DNA of 64,000 nucleotides from an uncultured Roseicyclus sp. (GCF_937892565.1 NZ_CALAHQ010000066.1:1-64000), one strand, 5' to 3'; numbered from the stretch's first letter, positions 27,297 through 36,701 are shown. Numbers and translations: made by a program. Notes: generated by a model not told the origin, from the sequence alone.

Positions 27297-28718
27297 ATGG
27301 TGCAGACCCATCCCGTCTATGGCCGCATTGACGGACCCATCGTGATCATCGGATTTGGCTCGATCGGCAAAGGCACCTGGCCGCTGATCGAACGCCATTT
27401 CGACTATGATGCCGACAGGCTTGTGGTGATCGAACCCGATCCCGCACGGGCCAATTTCCTGCGCCAGCATCGGATTACCCATGTGCGCGATGCCCTGACG
27501 CCCGAAAACCACCGCGCTGTTCTGGGGCGGCTTCTGGAGCCGGGCCGGGGTTTTTGCGTCAATCTCAGCGTCGATGCGTCCTCGCTCGATCTGATGCGGT
27601 TTTGTCGCGAGATCGGGGTGCCTTACATCGACACGGTCGTCGAGCCATGGGCAGGGTATTATTTCGGCACCGCCGACAATGCGGCGCGGACCAATTATGC
27701 GCTGCGCCAGGCGGTGCGCGATGAAAAGATGCGCCATCCCGGCGGTACCACTGCGGTCAGTTGCTGTGGGGCCAATCCGGGGATGGTGTCGTGGTTTGTC
27801 AAGGACGCGTTGCTGACCTTGGCGAAAGACACCGGTCGGTCGGTGGCCGTGCCACGCGACCGCGCGGGCTGGGCCGGGTTGATGCAGGCGCTGGGCGTCA
27901 AGGGCGTGCATATCGCCGAACGCGACACCCAGGCCCGCCGCCAGCCGCGCCCGCGTGGCGTGTTCGTCAACACATGGTCGGTCGACGGCTTCATCGCCGA
28001 GGGTTTCCAGCCCGCCGAGCTGGGCTGGGGCACCCATGAGCCATGGTTCCCCGAAAATGGCTACCGTCATGACACCGGCTGTCAGGCCGCGATCTGGCTG
28101 GACCGGCCCGGCGCCATCACCCGCGTGCACAGCTGGTGCCCGACACCGGGGCCGCAATTCGGTTTTCTCGTGACCCATAACGAGGCGATTTCCATCGCCG
28201 ATTACTATACCGTCGGCGCTGGCGCCGATCCTCAATACCGGCCCACCTGTCACTACGCCTATCACCCCTGCGATGACGCGGTCTTGTCCTTGCACGAGAT
28301 GTTCGGATCAGGGCGCGCGCAGGACAAGCACCACATTCTGACCGCCGACGAGATCGTCGAAGGCATCGATGAATTGGGTGTGTTGCTCTATGGGCACGAA
28401 AAGAACGCACTCTGGTATGGCTCGCGGCTGTCCACGACCGAGGCCCGCGATCTTGCGCCCTATCAGAACGCCACCGGCCTTCAGGTGACATCGGCGGTTC
28501 TGGCGGGAATGGTGTGGGCCTTGGAAAACCCCAATGCCGGGATCGTCGAGGCCGATGAGATGGATCATGCGCGCTGTCTCGAGGTGCAGCGCCCCTATCT
28601 GGGGCCGCTCGAGGCGCATTACACCGACTGGACACCCTTGCAGGATCGGTGGGAGCTGTTCCCCGAGGATATCGACCCCGAAGAGCCTTGGGCCTTTCGC
28701 AACGTGCTGGCCAGTTGA
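27297..28718 (+). CDS. hss: Homospermidine synthase
   Basis: A 473-residue NAD-dependent enzyme that joins two putrescine units (or putrescine and spermidine) to form sym-homospermidine, a polyamine common in alphaproteobacteria. The dinucleotide fold is clear as IIGFGSIGKG near residues 16-25. The family segments EPWAGYYF and SCCGANPGMVSWFVKDAL follow. GGAGG lies about six bases before the ATG. It is monocistronic, with tandem hairpins downstream. Confidence 0.92.
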   Translation: MVQTHPVYGRIDGPIVIIGFGSIGKGTWPLIERHFDYDADRLVVIEPDPARANFLRQHRITHVRDALTPENHRAVLGRLLEPGRGFCVNLSVDASSLDLMRFCREIGVPYIDTVVEPWAGYYFGTADNAARTNYALRQAVRDEKMRHPGGTTAVSCCGANPGMVSWFVKDALLTLAKDTGRSVAVPRDRAGWAGLMQALGVKGVHIAERDTQARRQPRPRGVFVNTWSVDGFIAEGFQPAELGWGTHEPWFPENGYRHDTGCQAAIWLDRPGAITRVHSWCPTPGPQFGFLVTHNEAISIADYYTVGAGADPQYRPTCHYAYHPCDDAVLSLHEMFGSGRAQDKHHILTADEIVEGIDELGVLLYGHEKNALWYGSRLSTTEARDLAPYQNATGLQVTSAVLAGMVWALENPNAGIVEADEMDHARCLEVQRPYLGPLEAHYTDWTPLQDRWELFPEDIDPEEPWAFRNVLAS

Positions 28719-28743
28719 GCCGCAACAGGGGTGATCCAATGGT

Positions 28744-28789
28744 GCCGCCTGCGGCGGCGTTGCCTTTGCCTCGCCCCGCCTTTGGCGGG
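28744..28789 (+). terminator. Tandem GC hairpins after homospermidine synthase
   Basis: GCCGCC-TGC-GGCGGC and CCCGCC-TTT-GGCGGG occur back to back, 26 bases after the stop codon. There is no T-run, so termination strength is uncertain; they may instead protect the mRNA 3' end. Confidence 0.45.
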
Positions 28790-28906
28790 TCTCAGGCGCG
28801 GGGGCGCTGGCGCCCTGCGCGGTTCGGGAATGATCAGGGGGCAGCCCCGCCCGCCTGCACGCTGGTGGGCAGGGATGGCATGGGCACAGCGGCGTAAGGG
28901 CGCGCC

Positions 28907-29362
28907 ATGGCGCGTGGCGATACCCTGAAAACCTTGTCTCTGGCCGAAGCAGGGCGGCTATCGGTCTGCCGGCGGCCGGGCGTGCTTTTGGCGCTGATGC
29001 TGGAAAACAGCGGTCTTGGCATGATCTTTGTGCCTTACGCCGGGCTTTACCTGTTCGATTGGGGCCCTTGGATGGCGGGCGCGCTTCATGCGGTGAGCCA
29101 TCTGTTCTTTGCGCTGTGGCCTGCGATGAAGACCTGTGTTCAGAAGATCGCGGCGCCCGGCAATATCGCCCCGACCGCGGCCATGGCCTTGACCTTGACC
29201 ATCAACCACATCGCCGCGGTGTTCCTGCCCGCGGTATGGGGGTATCTGTGGCTCAGCGCGCCAGCGGCGGTATCGCTGGCGCTGGCGTGTCTGGTGCCGC
29301 GTCTTCCCGAACGCGGGCGCGAAACCGTGCTGTTGGGTGGCGTTGCAGCGCCCGCCCGGTAG
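28907..29362 (+). pseudogene. Probable C-terminal remnant of an MFS transporter
   Basis: A 151-residue open frame with about four membrane segments. The part from SHLFFALWPAMKTCVQKI through GNIAPTAAMALTLTINHIAA to PAVWGYLWLSAPAAV closely resembles the last helices of alphaproteobacterial MFS transporters, and CLVPRLPERGRETVL looks like their C-terminal tail. A full transporter has about 400 residues and twelve helices, so the front two thirds are missing, and the last helix also seems shortened. Against decay, an AAGGG ribosome site lies seven bases before the ATG and the frame is clean. It could be a small membrane protein in its own right. Confidence 0.55.
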
Positions 29363-29435
29363 CGTCGCCGTTGCCAAGCGTGACGCAAGCGCGTAGGTCC
29401 CGCCCAAGCATTTTTCGCGACAGGGATCTTGACCC

Positions 29436-30302
29436 ATGCCCACATGGACAGCGCTGACCACATTGCCCGACAGCGACAAGGCCGAGGCGCTTGGTGCGGC
29501 GCTGGAGGCGCTGGAGCCAGAACCCACCGGCGTCGGTATCTTCGAGCTGGAGGATGGATCGGGCCTGTGGGAGGTCGGGGGCTATTTCTCCGTGGCCCCC
29601 GATGTGATTGCGTTGAGCATTCTGGCCGCGGCCCATGGCGCGCGCCCCTTTGCGGTGTCGGACCTGCCCGAGACCGATTGGGTCGCGCATGTGCGGCGCG
29701 AATTGCACCCTGTCGAGGCGGGGCGGTTCTTTGTCTACGGATCCCACGATGCGGCGGCCTTGCCGGCGGATCGGATCGGGCTGTTGATCGAAGCGGCCAT
29801 GGCCTTTGGCACCGGGCATCACGGCACCACCAAGGGCTGCCTTGATGCATTTGACATGCTGTTGACCGACGATGTTGTGCCGCGCAACGTTGCCGACATC
29901 GGTTGCGGCACGGCTGTTTTGGCGATTGCGGCGGCCAAGGCGACGGATGCGGCGGTTGTCGCCTCTGACATTGATCCGCAGGCCGTTGAGGTGGCATGCG
30001 CCAATGCTGCCGCCAATGGCGTGGGCGGGCGGGTCGCCTGTCTGGAGGCGGCGGGGTTCGCGCATCCCGAGTTGGCCCGAAATGCGCCGTTCGATCTGGT
30101 TTTCGCCAATATCCTCAAGGGGCCGCTGATCGATCTTGCGCCCATGATGGCAACCCATGTTGCCCCAGCGGGGCATGTGATCTTGTCGGGTATCTTGATC
30201 GCGCAGGCCGATGAAGTCACGGCTGCCTATCATGGGGTGGGCTTTTGCTTGCGCGACCGCCGCGAGATCGGGGATTGGGCCACGCTGACCTTGCGCCGCT
30301 GA
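29436..30302 (+). CDS. prmA: Ribosomal protein L11 methyltransferase
   Basis: A 288-residue PrmA-type enzyme that methylates ribosomal protein L11 with S-adenosylmethionine. The C-terminal class I methyltransferase domain shows AFGTGHHGTTKGCLDAF near 127-143, motif I as VADIGCGTAVLAIAAAKA near 150-167, and the NPPF-like motif IV as FDLVFANILKGPL. The N-terminal part is the L11-recognition domain. It is convergent with the DUF1127 gene, with a hairpin between them. Confidence 0.92.
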   Translation: MPTWTALTTLPDSDKAEALGAALEALEPEPTGVGIFELEDGSGLWEVGGYFSVAPDVIALSILAAAHGARPFAVSDLPETDWVAHVRRELHPVEAGRFFVYGSHDAAALPADRIGLLIEAAMAFGTGHHGTTKGCLDAFDMLLTDDVVPRNVADIGCGTAVLAIAAAKATDAAVVASDIDPQAVEVACANAAANGVGGRVACLEAAGFAHPELARNAPFDLVFANILKGPLIDLAPMMATHVAPAGHVILSGILIAQADEVTAAYHGVGFCLRDRREIGDWATLTLRR

Positions 30303-30311
30303 GGCGGCTTT

Positions 30312-30337
30312 GCCTGTGGCGCGTTGCGCCCACAGGC
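30312..30337. terminator. Hairpin between convergent prmA and DUF1127 genes
   Basis: GCCTGTGGCGC pairs with GCGCCCACAGGC with one bulged base and a 3-base loop. It starts 9 bases after the prmA stop and ends 5 bases before the stop of the opposing gene, so it could serve both. A T-run is lacking. Confidence 0.5.
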
Positions 30338-30342
30338 GGCGG

Positions 30343-30549
30343 TCAGTCGCGCCGATAGGTGCCGCGCGCGATATCGTCGATATCCCCGCGCACAAGCCCC
30401 AGATCATCAAGTTCCCGGTCGGTCAGGACCGACAGGCTTTTGCGGGTGACGCGGGCATCGTTCCAGGCGGCAATCCGACCGAACACATCAGCCAGCATCC
30501 GGGAAAGGCTCGAGCTTGCGCCAAGGGGGCGGGTTGTGATGATTGCCAT
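30343..30549 (-). CDS. DUF1127 domain small protein
   Basis: A 68-residue basic protein with the DUF1127 signature in its second half: ARVTRKSLSVLTDRELDDLGL then RGDI and ARG near the end. Members of this family in Rhodobacter and Agrobacterium act in RNA turnover, phosphate/carbon adaptation or stress responses, but no specific role can be assigned here. AAGGAT lies about six bases before the ATG. It is a single gene transcribed away from ruvC. Confidence 0.85.
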   Translation of the reverse strand: MAIITTRPLGASSSLSRMLADVFGRIAAWNDARVTRKSLSVLTDRELDDLGLVRGDIDDIARGTYRRD

Positions 30550-30915
30550 GATTGTATCCTTGCGATGATCATCTTTCGGGGAACGGGGCGCACATCGGTT
30601 CGGCCCGTCTGATCAGAGGCTGCATCTAGATCGCCGGAAAGCGGCATTCAAGCGGCGTTTTCTGCATGGGACACATGCGTTTTGTGCATGACGCAGAAAC
30701 CGGCATTAACCCTTGGAGATTATGGTGAAATCCGGGCCAGGTCTGTCGTTTTCGACGATGGGAGCGGCGGTTTTGGGCGTCGCTTTTCCGACATCGATCG
30801 CAAACAGCTTTTCTGCGCGGGCAAGGGCGCTTGCGCTAGGCAATGTTCGCCTTTCGTGCTAGTGGTGCAGAAAGGTCACGAATAAGGCCGGTGTTTTCCG
30901 GGCAAGGGCGGGCGG
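30550..30915. other. 366-base region between the DUF1127 gene and ruvC
   Basis: Expected to hold the DUF1127 promoter and the promoter of the long ruv-tol run. It contains nested inverted repeats around 30660-30710 (TTTCTGC with GCAGAAA, and GCATG-GGACA-CATGC inside). One short open frame with a ribosome site is described separately. I see no RNA gene. Confidence 0.5.
30722..30862 (+). CDS. Possible 46-residue small protein upstream of ruvC
   Basis: The frame runs ATG to TAG, with GGAG three bases before the ATG, a rather tight spacing. The peptide ([19 protein letters not shown]...) has a weakly hydrophobic centre, [16 protein letters not shown], and several Ala/Arg after it, somewhat like an export signal. 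I recognise no family. The same stretch is also open in another frame (30682-30885), so this may be chance. Confidence 0.2.
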   Translation: MVKSGPGLSFSTMGAAVLGVAFPTSIANSFSARARALALGNVRLSC

Positions 30916-31419
30916 ATGCGGATTATCGGGATCGACCCGGGGCTCAGATGCCTCGGATGGGGGGTGATCGATGTGGATGGCACGCGCTTGCGGCATGTCG
31001 CCAATGGTCAGATCCTGTCGGGGGCGGGCGATCTGGCGGCGCGGCTTTTGGCGCTGCATCAGCAATTGAGCGCGGTTGTCGCCTGTCATGCGCCACAGGC
31101 GGCGGCGGTAGAGCAAACCTTTGTGAACAAGGATGCGGCTGGCACGCTCAAGCTGGGTCAGGCGCGTGGTATCGCCATGCTGGTGCCCGCGCAGGCCGGG
31201 TTGCGTGTGGCGGAATACGCGCCCAATGCCGTGAAAAAGGCGGTGGTGGGCGTGGGGCATGCCGAAAAGCAACAGGTGGATCATATGGTGCGCTTGCAAT
31301 TGCCCGGCTGCGATCCGGCCGGACCGGATGCCGCCGATGCGCTGGCTGTCGCGATTTGCCATGCCTTTCACGCGCAATCGGCCCATCGGCTTGCCCAGGC
31401 GATCGAGGCGGCATCATGA
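30916..31419 (+). CDS. ruvC: Holliday junction resolvase RuvC
   Basis: A 167-residue RNase H-fold endonuclease that cuts Holliday junctions. All four metal-binding acidic residues are present: D7 in GIDPG, E66 in VEQTF, and D138 and D141 in GPDAADAL. The ATG lies after a G-rich stretch. It overlaps ruvA as ATGA, starting a coupled ruvC-ruvA pair with ruvB 43 bases further on. Confidence 0.95.
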   Translation: MRIIGIDPGLRCLGWGVIDVDGTRLRHVANGQILSGAGDLAARLLALHQQLSAVVACHAPQAAAVEQTFVNKDAAGTLKLGQARGIAMLVPAQAGLRVAEYAPNAVKKAVVGVGHAEKQQVDHMVRLQLPGCDPAGPDAADALAVAICHAFHAQSAHRLAQAIEAAS

Positions 31420-32099
31420 TCGGCAAGCTGACGGGGCGCGTGGATTACAAGGCGGCGGATCATCTTTTGCTCGATGTGGGCGGTGTGGGCTACACGGTGC
31501 ATTGCTCGGATCGCACCTTGGCCGCGCTGCCGGGGGCCGGACAGATGGCCGCGGTCTATACCGAATTGTTGGTGCGTGAGGATTTGTTGCAGCTTTTTGG
31601 ATTTCTCACGCCCTATGAGCGCGAATGGCACCGCTTGCTCATCACGGTTCAGGGTGTGGGCTCCAAGGCGTCGATGGCCATATTGGGCACGCTGGGCCCC
31701 GATGGTGTGGCGCGCGCCATCGCGATTGGCGATTGGGCGTCGGTCAAGGCCGCACCCGGTATCGGGCCGAAACTGGCCCAGCGCGTGGTCAATGAGTTGA
31801 AGGAAAAGGCGCCGGGCATCATGGCCTTGGGCGGCACGATGGGGCAGGCGGCGGGCATCGCGCCCGATCCGCTGGTCGAGGATGCGGCCCGACCCGGCGC
31901 GCCCGATGTCCGACAGACCCAACCGACCCTGCCCCCCAGCGGCGCGGCACAGGCCGACGCGCTGTCGGCATTAAGCAATCTCGGCTACGCCCCATCCGAG
32001 GCGGCGCGCGCCGTCGCCGAAGCCGCCGGGGCGGCACCGGGGGCCGAGGCATCCGTGCTGATCCGCGCGGCGCTCAGGCTTTTGGCACCCAAGCAATAG
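31416..32099 (+). CDS. ruvA: Holliday junction DNA helicase subunit RuvA
   Basis: A 227-residue junction-binding protein that positions RuvB for branch migration. Domain I starts at [11 protein letters not shown]; the two helix-hairpin-helix segments are seen at [17 protein letters not shown] and [17 protein letters not shown] Pro/Ala linker near 150-175 leads to domain III ([19 protein letters not shown]), which contacts RuvB. The start is fixed by the ATGA overlap with ruvC. The linker is longer than in E. coli, giving 227 rather than about 200 residues. Confidence 0.95.
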   Translation: MIGKLTGRVDYKAADHLLLDVGGVGYTVHCSDRTLAALPGAGQMAAVYTELLVREDLLQLFGFLTPYEREWHRLLITVQGVGSKASMAILGTLGPDGVARAIAIGDWASVKAAPGIGPKLAQRVVNELKEKAPGIMALGGTMGQAAGIAPDPLVEDAARPGAPDVRQTQPTLPPSGAAQADALSALSNLGYAPSEAARAVAEAAGAAPGAEASVLIRAALRLLAPKQ

Positions 32100-32142
32100 G
32101 GGGGGTGGCGTGGCCCGCGTGGCTCAGCCATAGATGCCCGAT

Positions 32143-33165
32143 ATGACAGAGCCCGATCCAACCTTGCGCCCTGCGCCCCTGCCCGAAGATGTCGACCGCG
32201 CTCTGCGTCCGCAGACGCTGTCCGATTTCATCGGTCAGGCCGAAGCGCGGGCCAATCTGAGCGTATTCATCGAAAGCGCGCGCCGCAGGGGCGAGGCGAT
32301 GGATCATGTCCTGTTTCATGGCCCCCCGGGCCTTGGCAAGACCACGCTGGCGCAGATCATGGCGCGCGAACTGGGGGTGGGGTTTCGCATGACCTCGGGT
32401 CCGGTGCTGGCGCGGGCGGGCGATCTGGCCGCCATCCTGACCAATCTGGAAGCGCGCGATGTGCTGTTCATCGACGAGATCCACCGCCTGAACCCCGCCG
32501 TGGAAGAGGTGCTTTATCCCGCGCTCGAGGATTTCGAGCTGGATCTTGTGATCGGTGAGGGGCCAGCCGCGCGCACCGTGCGCATCGAGTTGCAGCCCTT
32601 CACGCTGGTCGGTGCCACGACGCGGATGGGGCTGTTGACCACGCCGCTCCGCGACCGCTTCGGCATCCCGACACGGTTGCATTTCTACACCACCGAGGAA
32701 TTGACCCGCATCGTCGCGCGCGGCGCGCGCCTGTCGAACATCGATGCCGACCCCGAGGGCGTGATCGAGATTGCCGGTCGCGCGCGCGGCACGCCGCGCA
32801 TCGCCGGGCGGCTCTTGCGGCGGGTGATCGATTTCGCGCTGGTTGAAGGCGACGGGCGGCTGACACAGGCCATCGCCGACATCGCGCTGACGCGGCTGGG
32901 GGTGGATCATCTGGGGCTCGACGGGGCCGACCGGCGCTATCTGGGCCTGATCGCCGAGAACTATGGCGGTGGGCCGGTGGGGGTGGAAACCCTGTCGGCC
33001 GCGCTGTCGGAAAGCCGCGATACATTGGAAGAGGTGATCGAGCCCTACCTGCTGCAACAGGGCCTGATCGCGCGCACGCCACGGGGGCGGATGCTGGCAC
33101 ACAAGGGCTGGACGCATCTGGGGATGCCCCCGCCACCCGGCCCGGCGCAGGGCAATCTGATCTAG
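32143..33165 (+). CDS. ruvB: Holliday junction DNA helicase ATPase RuvB
   Basis: A 340-residue AAA+ motor for branch migration. Walker A is GPPGLGKT at 60-67, Walker B is [10 protein letters not shown] near 108-117, sensor 1 lies in LVGATTR, and [12 protein letters not shown] holds the sensor 2 Arg. The C-terminal winged helix ends in [13 protein letters not shown] prefer the ATG at 32143 ([10 protein letters not shown]), the family-like start; an in-frame ATG at 32134 adds three residues. Neither has a strong ribosome site. Confidence 0.95.
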   Translation: MTEPDPTLRPAPLPEDVDRALRPQTLSDFIGQAEARANLSVFIESARRRGEAMDHVLFHGPPGLGKTTLAQIMARELGVGFRMTSGPVLARAGDLAAILTNLEARDVLFIDEIHRLNPAVEEVLYPALEDFELDLVIGEGPAARTVRIELQPFTLVGATTRMGLLTTPLRDRFGIPTRLHFYTTEELTRIVARGARLSNIDADPEGVIEIAGRARGTPRIAGRLLRRVIDFALVEGDGRLTQAIADIALTRLGVDHLGLDGADRRYLGLIAENYGGGPVGVETLSAALSESRDTLEEVIEPYLLQQGLIARTPRGRMLAHKGWTHLGMPPPPGPAQGNLI

Positions 33166-33173
33166 GCCCGCAG

Positions 33174-33827
33174 ATGACCGATACCACCCTCGCCCCTCTG
33201 TCGCCCGATGCCATCACCGCGCTGTTCACCCGCTCGGATGGGCAGTTTCTGTTTGCCCGCTGGGGGCGGCCCATCGTGCCGGTGGTCTTTGGGGTCGAGG
33301 ATGCGACTGTTTCGATCCTCAAGGGCGCGATCGAGGCGGTGGTGGCGCTGGCCGGACACAAGATGGCGGAAACCGACCCGGAACTGGGTGCGAACCTGAT
33401 GGTGTTTTTCATCCGCGACTGGGCCGAGTTGACCGCAACCCCCAATCTTGACCGGCTGATCCCCGATCTGGCCGCTCTGGTCGTCCGGTTGGATGGGGTG
33501 GGCGCCAATCAATATCGATCGTTCCGCTTTGACGAAGGCGGCGGGATCAAGGCGGGCTTTGTCTTTGTCCGCATGGATGACGCGCTGGCCGAGGCCCCGG
33601 CGGAAACCATCGCGCTCAGCCAGATCGTGCAGACGATCCTGTTGTGGTCCGACACGGCCTTTCTGGGCGCATCGCCGCTGGCCATCTTGCGACCGGGCGG
33701 CCCCGCGATCCTCAAGCCGCAGATCGCCGATCTGATCCGGGCGGCCTACGACCCCGCATTGCCGGTGGCCGCGACCGATCCCGCGCTGTGCTTGCGCTTG
33801 GCGGCGCGGGTGGGGCGGAGGCAATGA
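33174..33827 (+). CDS. Conserved protein of unknown function in the ruv-tol run
   Basis: A 217-residue soluble-looking protein with no signal peptide or membrane segment. I do not recognise a characterised domain. It starts 9 bases after ruvB and overlaps ybgC as ATGA, so it is part of the same transcript. The sequence is balanced alpha/beta with segments LFARWGRPIVPVVFGVED, NLMVFFIRDWAEL and GGGIKAGFVFVRMD. Its place between recombination and Tol-Pal genes does not by itself indicate a role. Confidence 0.75.
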   Translation: MTDTTLAPLSPDAITALFTRSDGQFLFARWGRPIVPVVFGVEDATVSILKGAIEAVVALAGHKMAETDPELGANLMVFFIRDWAELTATPNLDRLIPDLAALVVRLDGVGANQYRSFRFDEGGGIKAGFVFVRMDDALAEAPAETIALSQIVQTILLWSDTAFLGASPLAILRPGGPAILKPQIADLIRAAYDPALPVAATDPALCLRLAARVGRRQ

Positions 33828-34234
33828 CCCATCGCTGGCCCATCCGCGTCTATTATGAAGACACCGATCTGGCGGGGATCGTCTATTATGCCAATTACCT
33901 GCGGTTCATCGAACGCGCGCGGTCTGAACTGGTGCGGGCGGCGGGCATCGATCAGGTGGCCCTGAAGGCGGCAGGCTTGGTCTTTGTCGTGCGCCGACTG
34001 GAGGCGGATTATCTGAGCCCCGCGCGCTTTGATGATCAACTTGAGGTCCACAGCCGTCTGTTGGAGATGACAGGGGCCGGTTTTTCCCTGTCGCAAGAAA
34101 TCTGGCGCGATCAGACGCTGGTGTTTCGCGCGGTGGTTTGGCTTGTGGTCATCAACGCCAAAGGGCGCGTGACGCGGCTTGCGGCGGGGCTTCGCGCAGG
34201 GCTGGATGCGTTCACGGCGGATGTCGGCCGCTGA
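33824..34234 (+). CDS. ybgC: Tol-Pal-associated acyl-CoA thioesterase YbgC
   Basis: A 136-residue hot-dog fold thioesterase. The catalytic motif YYEDTDLAGIVYYANYLRFIER spans about residues 9-30, with the active-site Asp in EDTD. YbgC hydrolyses short acyl-CoA or acyl-ACP thioesters and is commonly the first gene of tol-pal clusters. The ATG at 33824 overlaps the upstream stop as ATGA. tolQ starts 109 bases downstream. Confidence 0.92.
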   Translation: MTHRWPIRVYYEDTDLAGIVYYANYLRFIERARSELVRAAGIDQVALKAAGLVFVVRRLEADYLSPARFDDQLEVHSRLLEMTGAGFSLSQEIWRDQTLVFRAVVWLVVINAKGRVTRLAAGLRAGLDAFTADVGR

Positions 34235-34343
34235 CACAGAAGTGTTCGCATTCCCCCTTTCAAGCTGGTATATCGTCGCCTTAATGAGGCGCGAAAAGCG
34301 CCCGTTCCGATTTGAGGCCCGGGCAAAGGACAGTTTACAGGCT

Positions 34344-35036
34344 ATGGAAACCGAAACGCTCGCTGCTGCGTCACACGCAGACTTTACCCTTATTGCGCTT
34401 TTCTTCCGTGCGTCGATTACGGTGCAACTTGTCATGATCGGGTTGATCGTGGCCTCGGTCTGGGTCTGGGCCGTGACCTTTACCAAGGTCAAGATGTTTC
34501 GCGGCGCGCGCGCCAATGCGACCGCCTTTGACGCCGCGTTCTGGTCGGGGGAACCTCTGGATGAGTTGTACGACCGGATCGCCGATGCGCCAAACAGCGC
34601 CCAAGAGCGGGTGTTTGTGGCTGGCATGACCGAATGGCGGCGGTCCTTGCGGGATGATGGCGCGCTCATCCCCGGCGTGCAGCAACGGGTGGACCGATCG
34701 ATGGATGTGGCCATTGCCCGTGAAAGCGAACGCTGGACCCACGGTTTGGGCTTTTTGGCCACCACCGGGTCGGCCGCGCCGTTTGTGGGCCTGTTCGGCA
34801 CGGTCTGGGGGATCATGCGGTCGTTTCAGGAAATCGCCATTTCCGGCAATACCTCGCTGGCAACCGTCGCCCCCGGCATCGCCGAGGCGCTTCTGGCCAC
34901 GGGTCTTGGCCTTTTGGCCGCAATTCCGGCGGTGATCATCTACAACATGCTCAGCGCCGATGCCGAGCGTCTGGTGGGCGGGCTGGAAGGGTTCGCGGAC
35001 GAGTTTTCCACCCTCTTGTCGCGGCAGCTTGACTGA
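34344..35036 (+). CDS. tolQ: Tol-Pal system inner-membrane protein TolQ
   Basis: A 230-residue member of the TolQ/ExbB/MotA proton-channel family. Three membrane helices are visible: near 15-40, and two around 130-155 and 165-190. The family stretch ATTGSAAPFVGLFGTVWGIM is in the second helix region. With TolR it uses proton flow to energise TolA during outer-membrane constriction. I chose METETLAAAS at 34344; AAAGGA lies 13 bases upstream, and the longer frame upstream is the end of ybgC in another frame. Stop and tolR start overlap as TGATG. Confidence 0.93.
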   Translation: METETLAAASHADFTLIALFFRASITVQLVMIGLIVASVWVWAVTFTKVKMFRGARANATAFDAAFWSGEPLDELYDRIADAPNSAQERVFVAGMTEWRRSLRDDGALIPGVQQRVDRSMDVAIARESERWTHGLGFLATTGSAAPFVGLFGTVWGIMRSFQEIAISGNTSLATVAPGIAEALLATGLGLLAAIPAVIIYNMLSADAERLVGGLEGFADEFSTLLSRQLD

Positions 35037-35509
35037 TGGGGGTCTCGGTTTCAACCAACAGCGGATCGCGCCGCAGGGGCCGCGGACGGCGCGCCAATCT
35101 CAAGCCCATGTCCGAGATCAACGTCACGCCCTTTGTCGACGTGATCTTGTGCCTGTTGATCATCTTCATGGTGGCCGCCCCCTTGATGACGGTGGGCGTG
35201 CCCATCGATCTGCCCGACACCGCCGCCGAGGCGCTGCCGTCCGAGGACGAAGAACCCCTGACCGTGACCTTGGCGCCCGACGGGCAAGTGATGATCCAGA
35301 CCACGCCCGTTCCGATGGCCGATCTGATCACCCGCCTGCAAGCGGTCGCGACCGAGCGCACATCAACGCGTATTTTCCTGCGCGCCGATGGCGCCATTCC
35401 CTATGACGATGTGATGCGCATCATGGGTGCGCTGAATGCGGGCGGCTTTCGCGAGATCGGTCTTGTGACCGATTCGGGTGGCCCGCGTCTCAACGGCGCC
35501 GGAGAGTGA
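35036..35509 (+). CDS. tolR: Tol-Pal system protein TolR
   Basis: A 157-residue protein of the TolR/ExbD family. A basic cytoplasmic N-terminus (SRRRGRGRRANLKPMSEINVTPFVD, about 11-35) leads into a single helix VILCLLIIFMVAAPLMTV near 36-53. The Asp just before the helix (FVDVILCLL) is the conserved proton-pathway residue. The rest is periplasmic. It is translationally coupled to tolQ. Confidence 0.93.
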   Translation: MGVSVSTNSGSRRRGRGRRANLKPMSEINVTPFVDVILCLLIIFMVAAPLMTVGVPIDLPDTAAEALPSEDEEPLTVTLAPDGQVMIQTTPVPMADLITRLQAVATERTSTRIFLRADGAIPYDDVMRIMGALNAGGFREIGLVTDSGGPRLNGAGE

Positions 35510-35521
35510 GGGGGCGAGCGG

Positions 35522-36637
35522 ATGCGTCGATCCCTGTACGTCTCATCCGCCATTCACGCCGCGATCCTGCTATGGGTCGCGCTGGGCGATGGCTTGTTCA
35601 AGGACAGCCCGGATCCTGTTTTTGAGGTGACAGGCGTCACATTGGTGTCGACCGCCGAGTTCGACGCCATGTTCGATCAAGCCCAAACCTCGGCCCCGGA
35701 GGCAGAGATCACGCCCGCGCCGCGCCCGGCGGAACCCGAACCGCCCGCTGCGCCCGAACCTCTGCCCGAGCCCGCACCCTTGCCTGAGCCGCCCGCGCAA
35801 ACCGCCGAAGCGGCACCCGAGCCCGCGCCGCAGCCTGAACCCACCCCGCCGGGTGAGGTGACCGATACGCTGGCGCCCCCCGCGCCGCCATCGGGTGCGC
35901 CCGATCTTCCCCAGACGGGTCGGCCCACGCCGCGCCCGGCCGACCGCATCGCGCCCGTCCCCACACCCGCCCCGGAACAAGATGTGGCCATAGCCCCCGA
36001 GGCAACGCCCGAGGTGGCCACGCCCGCCCCGGCGGAAACACCCGCCCCGGCCGAAGAACAGGCCGCCCCCGAAGAGGCCGCGACGCGCATCGTGACCGAA
36101 GCCGAAACGCCATCAGGCGGCCCGCTTGGCCCCTTGGCCTCGATCCGCCCGCCGACACGCCCCGACCCCCCGCGCCCGGTGGAAACCGCCGCCCCCGCGC
36201 CCGATCCGGCCCCCCAGCCAGAGCCGCCGCAAAGCGATCCTTTGGCCGATGCCATCGCCTTGGCGGTCGCCTCTGCCGTCAGCACACCGGCCCCATCCAA
36301 TGCGCCGTCTGGCCCGCCCTTGACCGCCGGTGCGCGCGAAGGCTTCCGGGTGGCGGTATCAACCTGTTGGAACGTCGGTTCGCTCAGCAGCGAGGCACAG
36401 CGCACCACCGTGATCGTGGGCTTTGACATGACGCGCGAGGCGCGCCCGGTCGAAGGGTCGTTGCGCCTGATTTCCTTTGAGGGCGGATCGCAGATGGCGG
36501 CCCAGCAAGCCTTCGAGACCGCGCGCCGCGCGATTTTGCGCTGTGGTGCCACGGGTTATGGCCTGCCTGTCGAAAGCTATGACCACTGGCAGCAGGTCGA
36601 ACTTGTCTTCAACCCCGCGGGGATGCGTCTGAGATGA
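35522..36637 (+). CDS. tolA: TolA-like energy-transducing protein
   Basis: A 371-residue TolA homologue by position and layout. A single N-terminal membrane helix lies at about 4-22, then a very long Pro/Ala/Glu-rich periplasmic section (about 60-255), and a compact C-terminal domain ([17 protein letters not shown] to the end) that should bind TolB or Pal. The central section is Pro-rich rather than the Ala/Lys helical rod of E. coli TolA. The C-terminal CWN with a second Cys at AILRCG is typical of the TolA C-domain. It lies between tolR and tolB. Confidence 0.85.
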   Translation: MRRSLYVSSAIHAAILLWVALGDGLFKDSPDPVFEVTGVTLVSTAEFDAMFDQAQTSAPEAEITPAPRPAEPEPPAAPEPLPEPAPLPEPPAQTAEAAPEPAPQPEPTPPGEVTDTLAPPAPPSGAPDLPQTGRPTPRPADRIAPVPTPAPEQDVAIAPEATPEVATPAPAETPAPAEEQAAPEEAATRIVTEAETPSGGPLGPLASIRPPTRPDPPRPVETAAPAPDPAPQPEPPQSDPLADAIALAVASAVSTPAPSNAPSGPPLTAGAREGFRVAVSTCWNVGSLSSEAQRTTVIVGFDMTREARPVEGSLRLISFEGGSQMAAQQAFETARRAILRCGATGYGLPVESYDHWQQVELVFNPAGMRLR

Positions 36638-36701
36638 AATCCGCGCCCGCCCCTGTTACAATGCCCCGTCAGACCCGCCCCCAGTGGCCAGAGGTACATC
36701 C

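Noticed and set aside
30682-30885. A 67-codon frame overlapping the region before ruvC
   Set aside because: No ribosome site, odd composition, and overlaps a better small frame.
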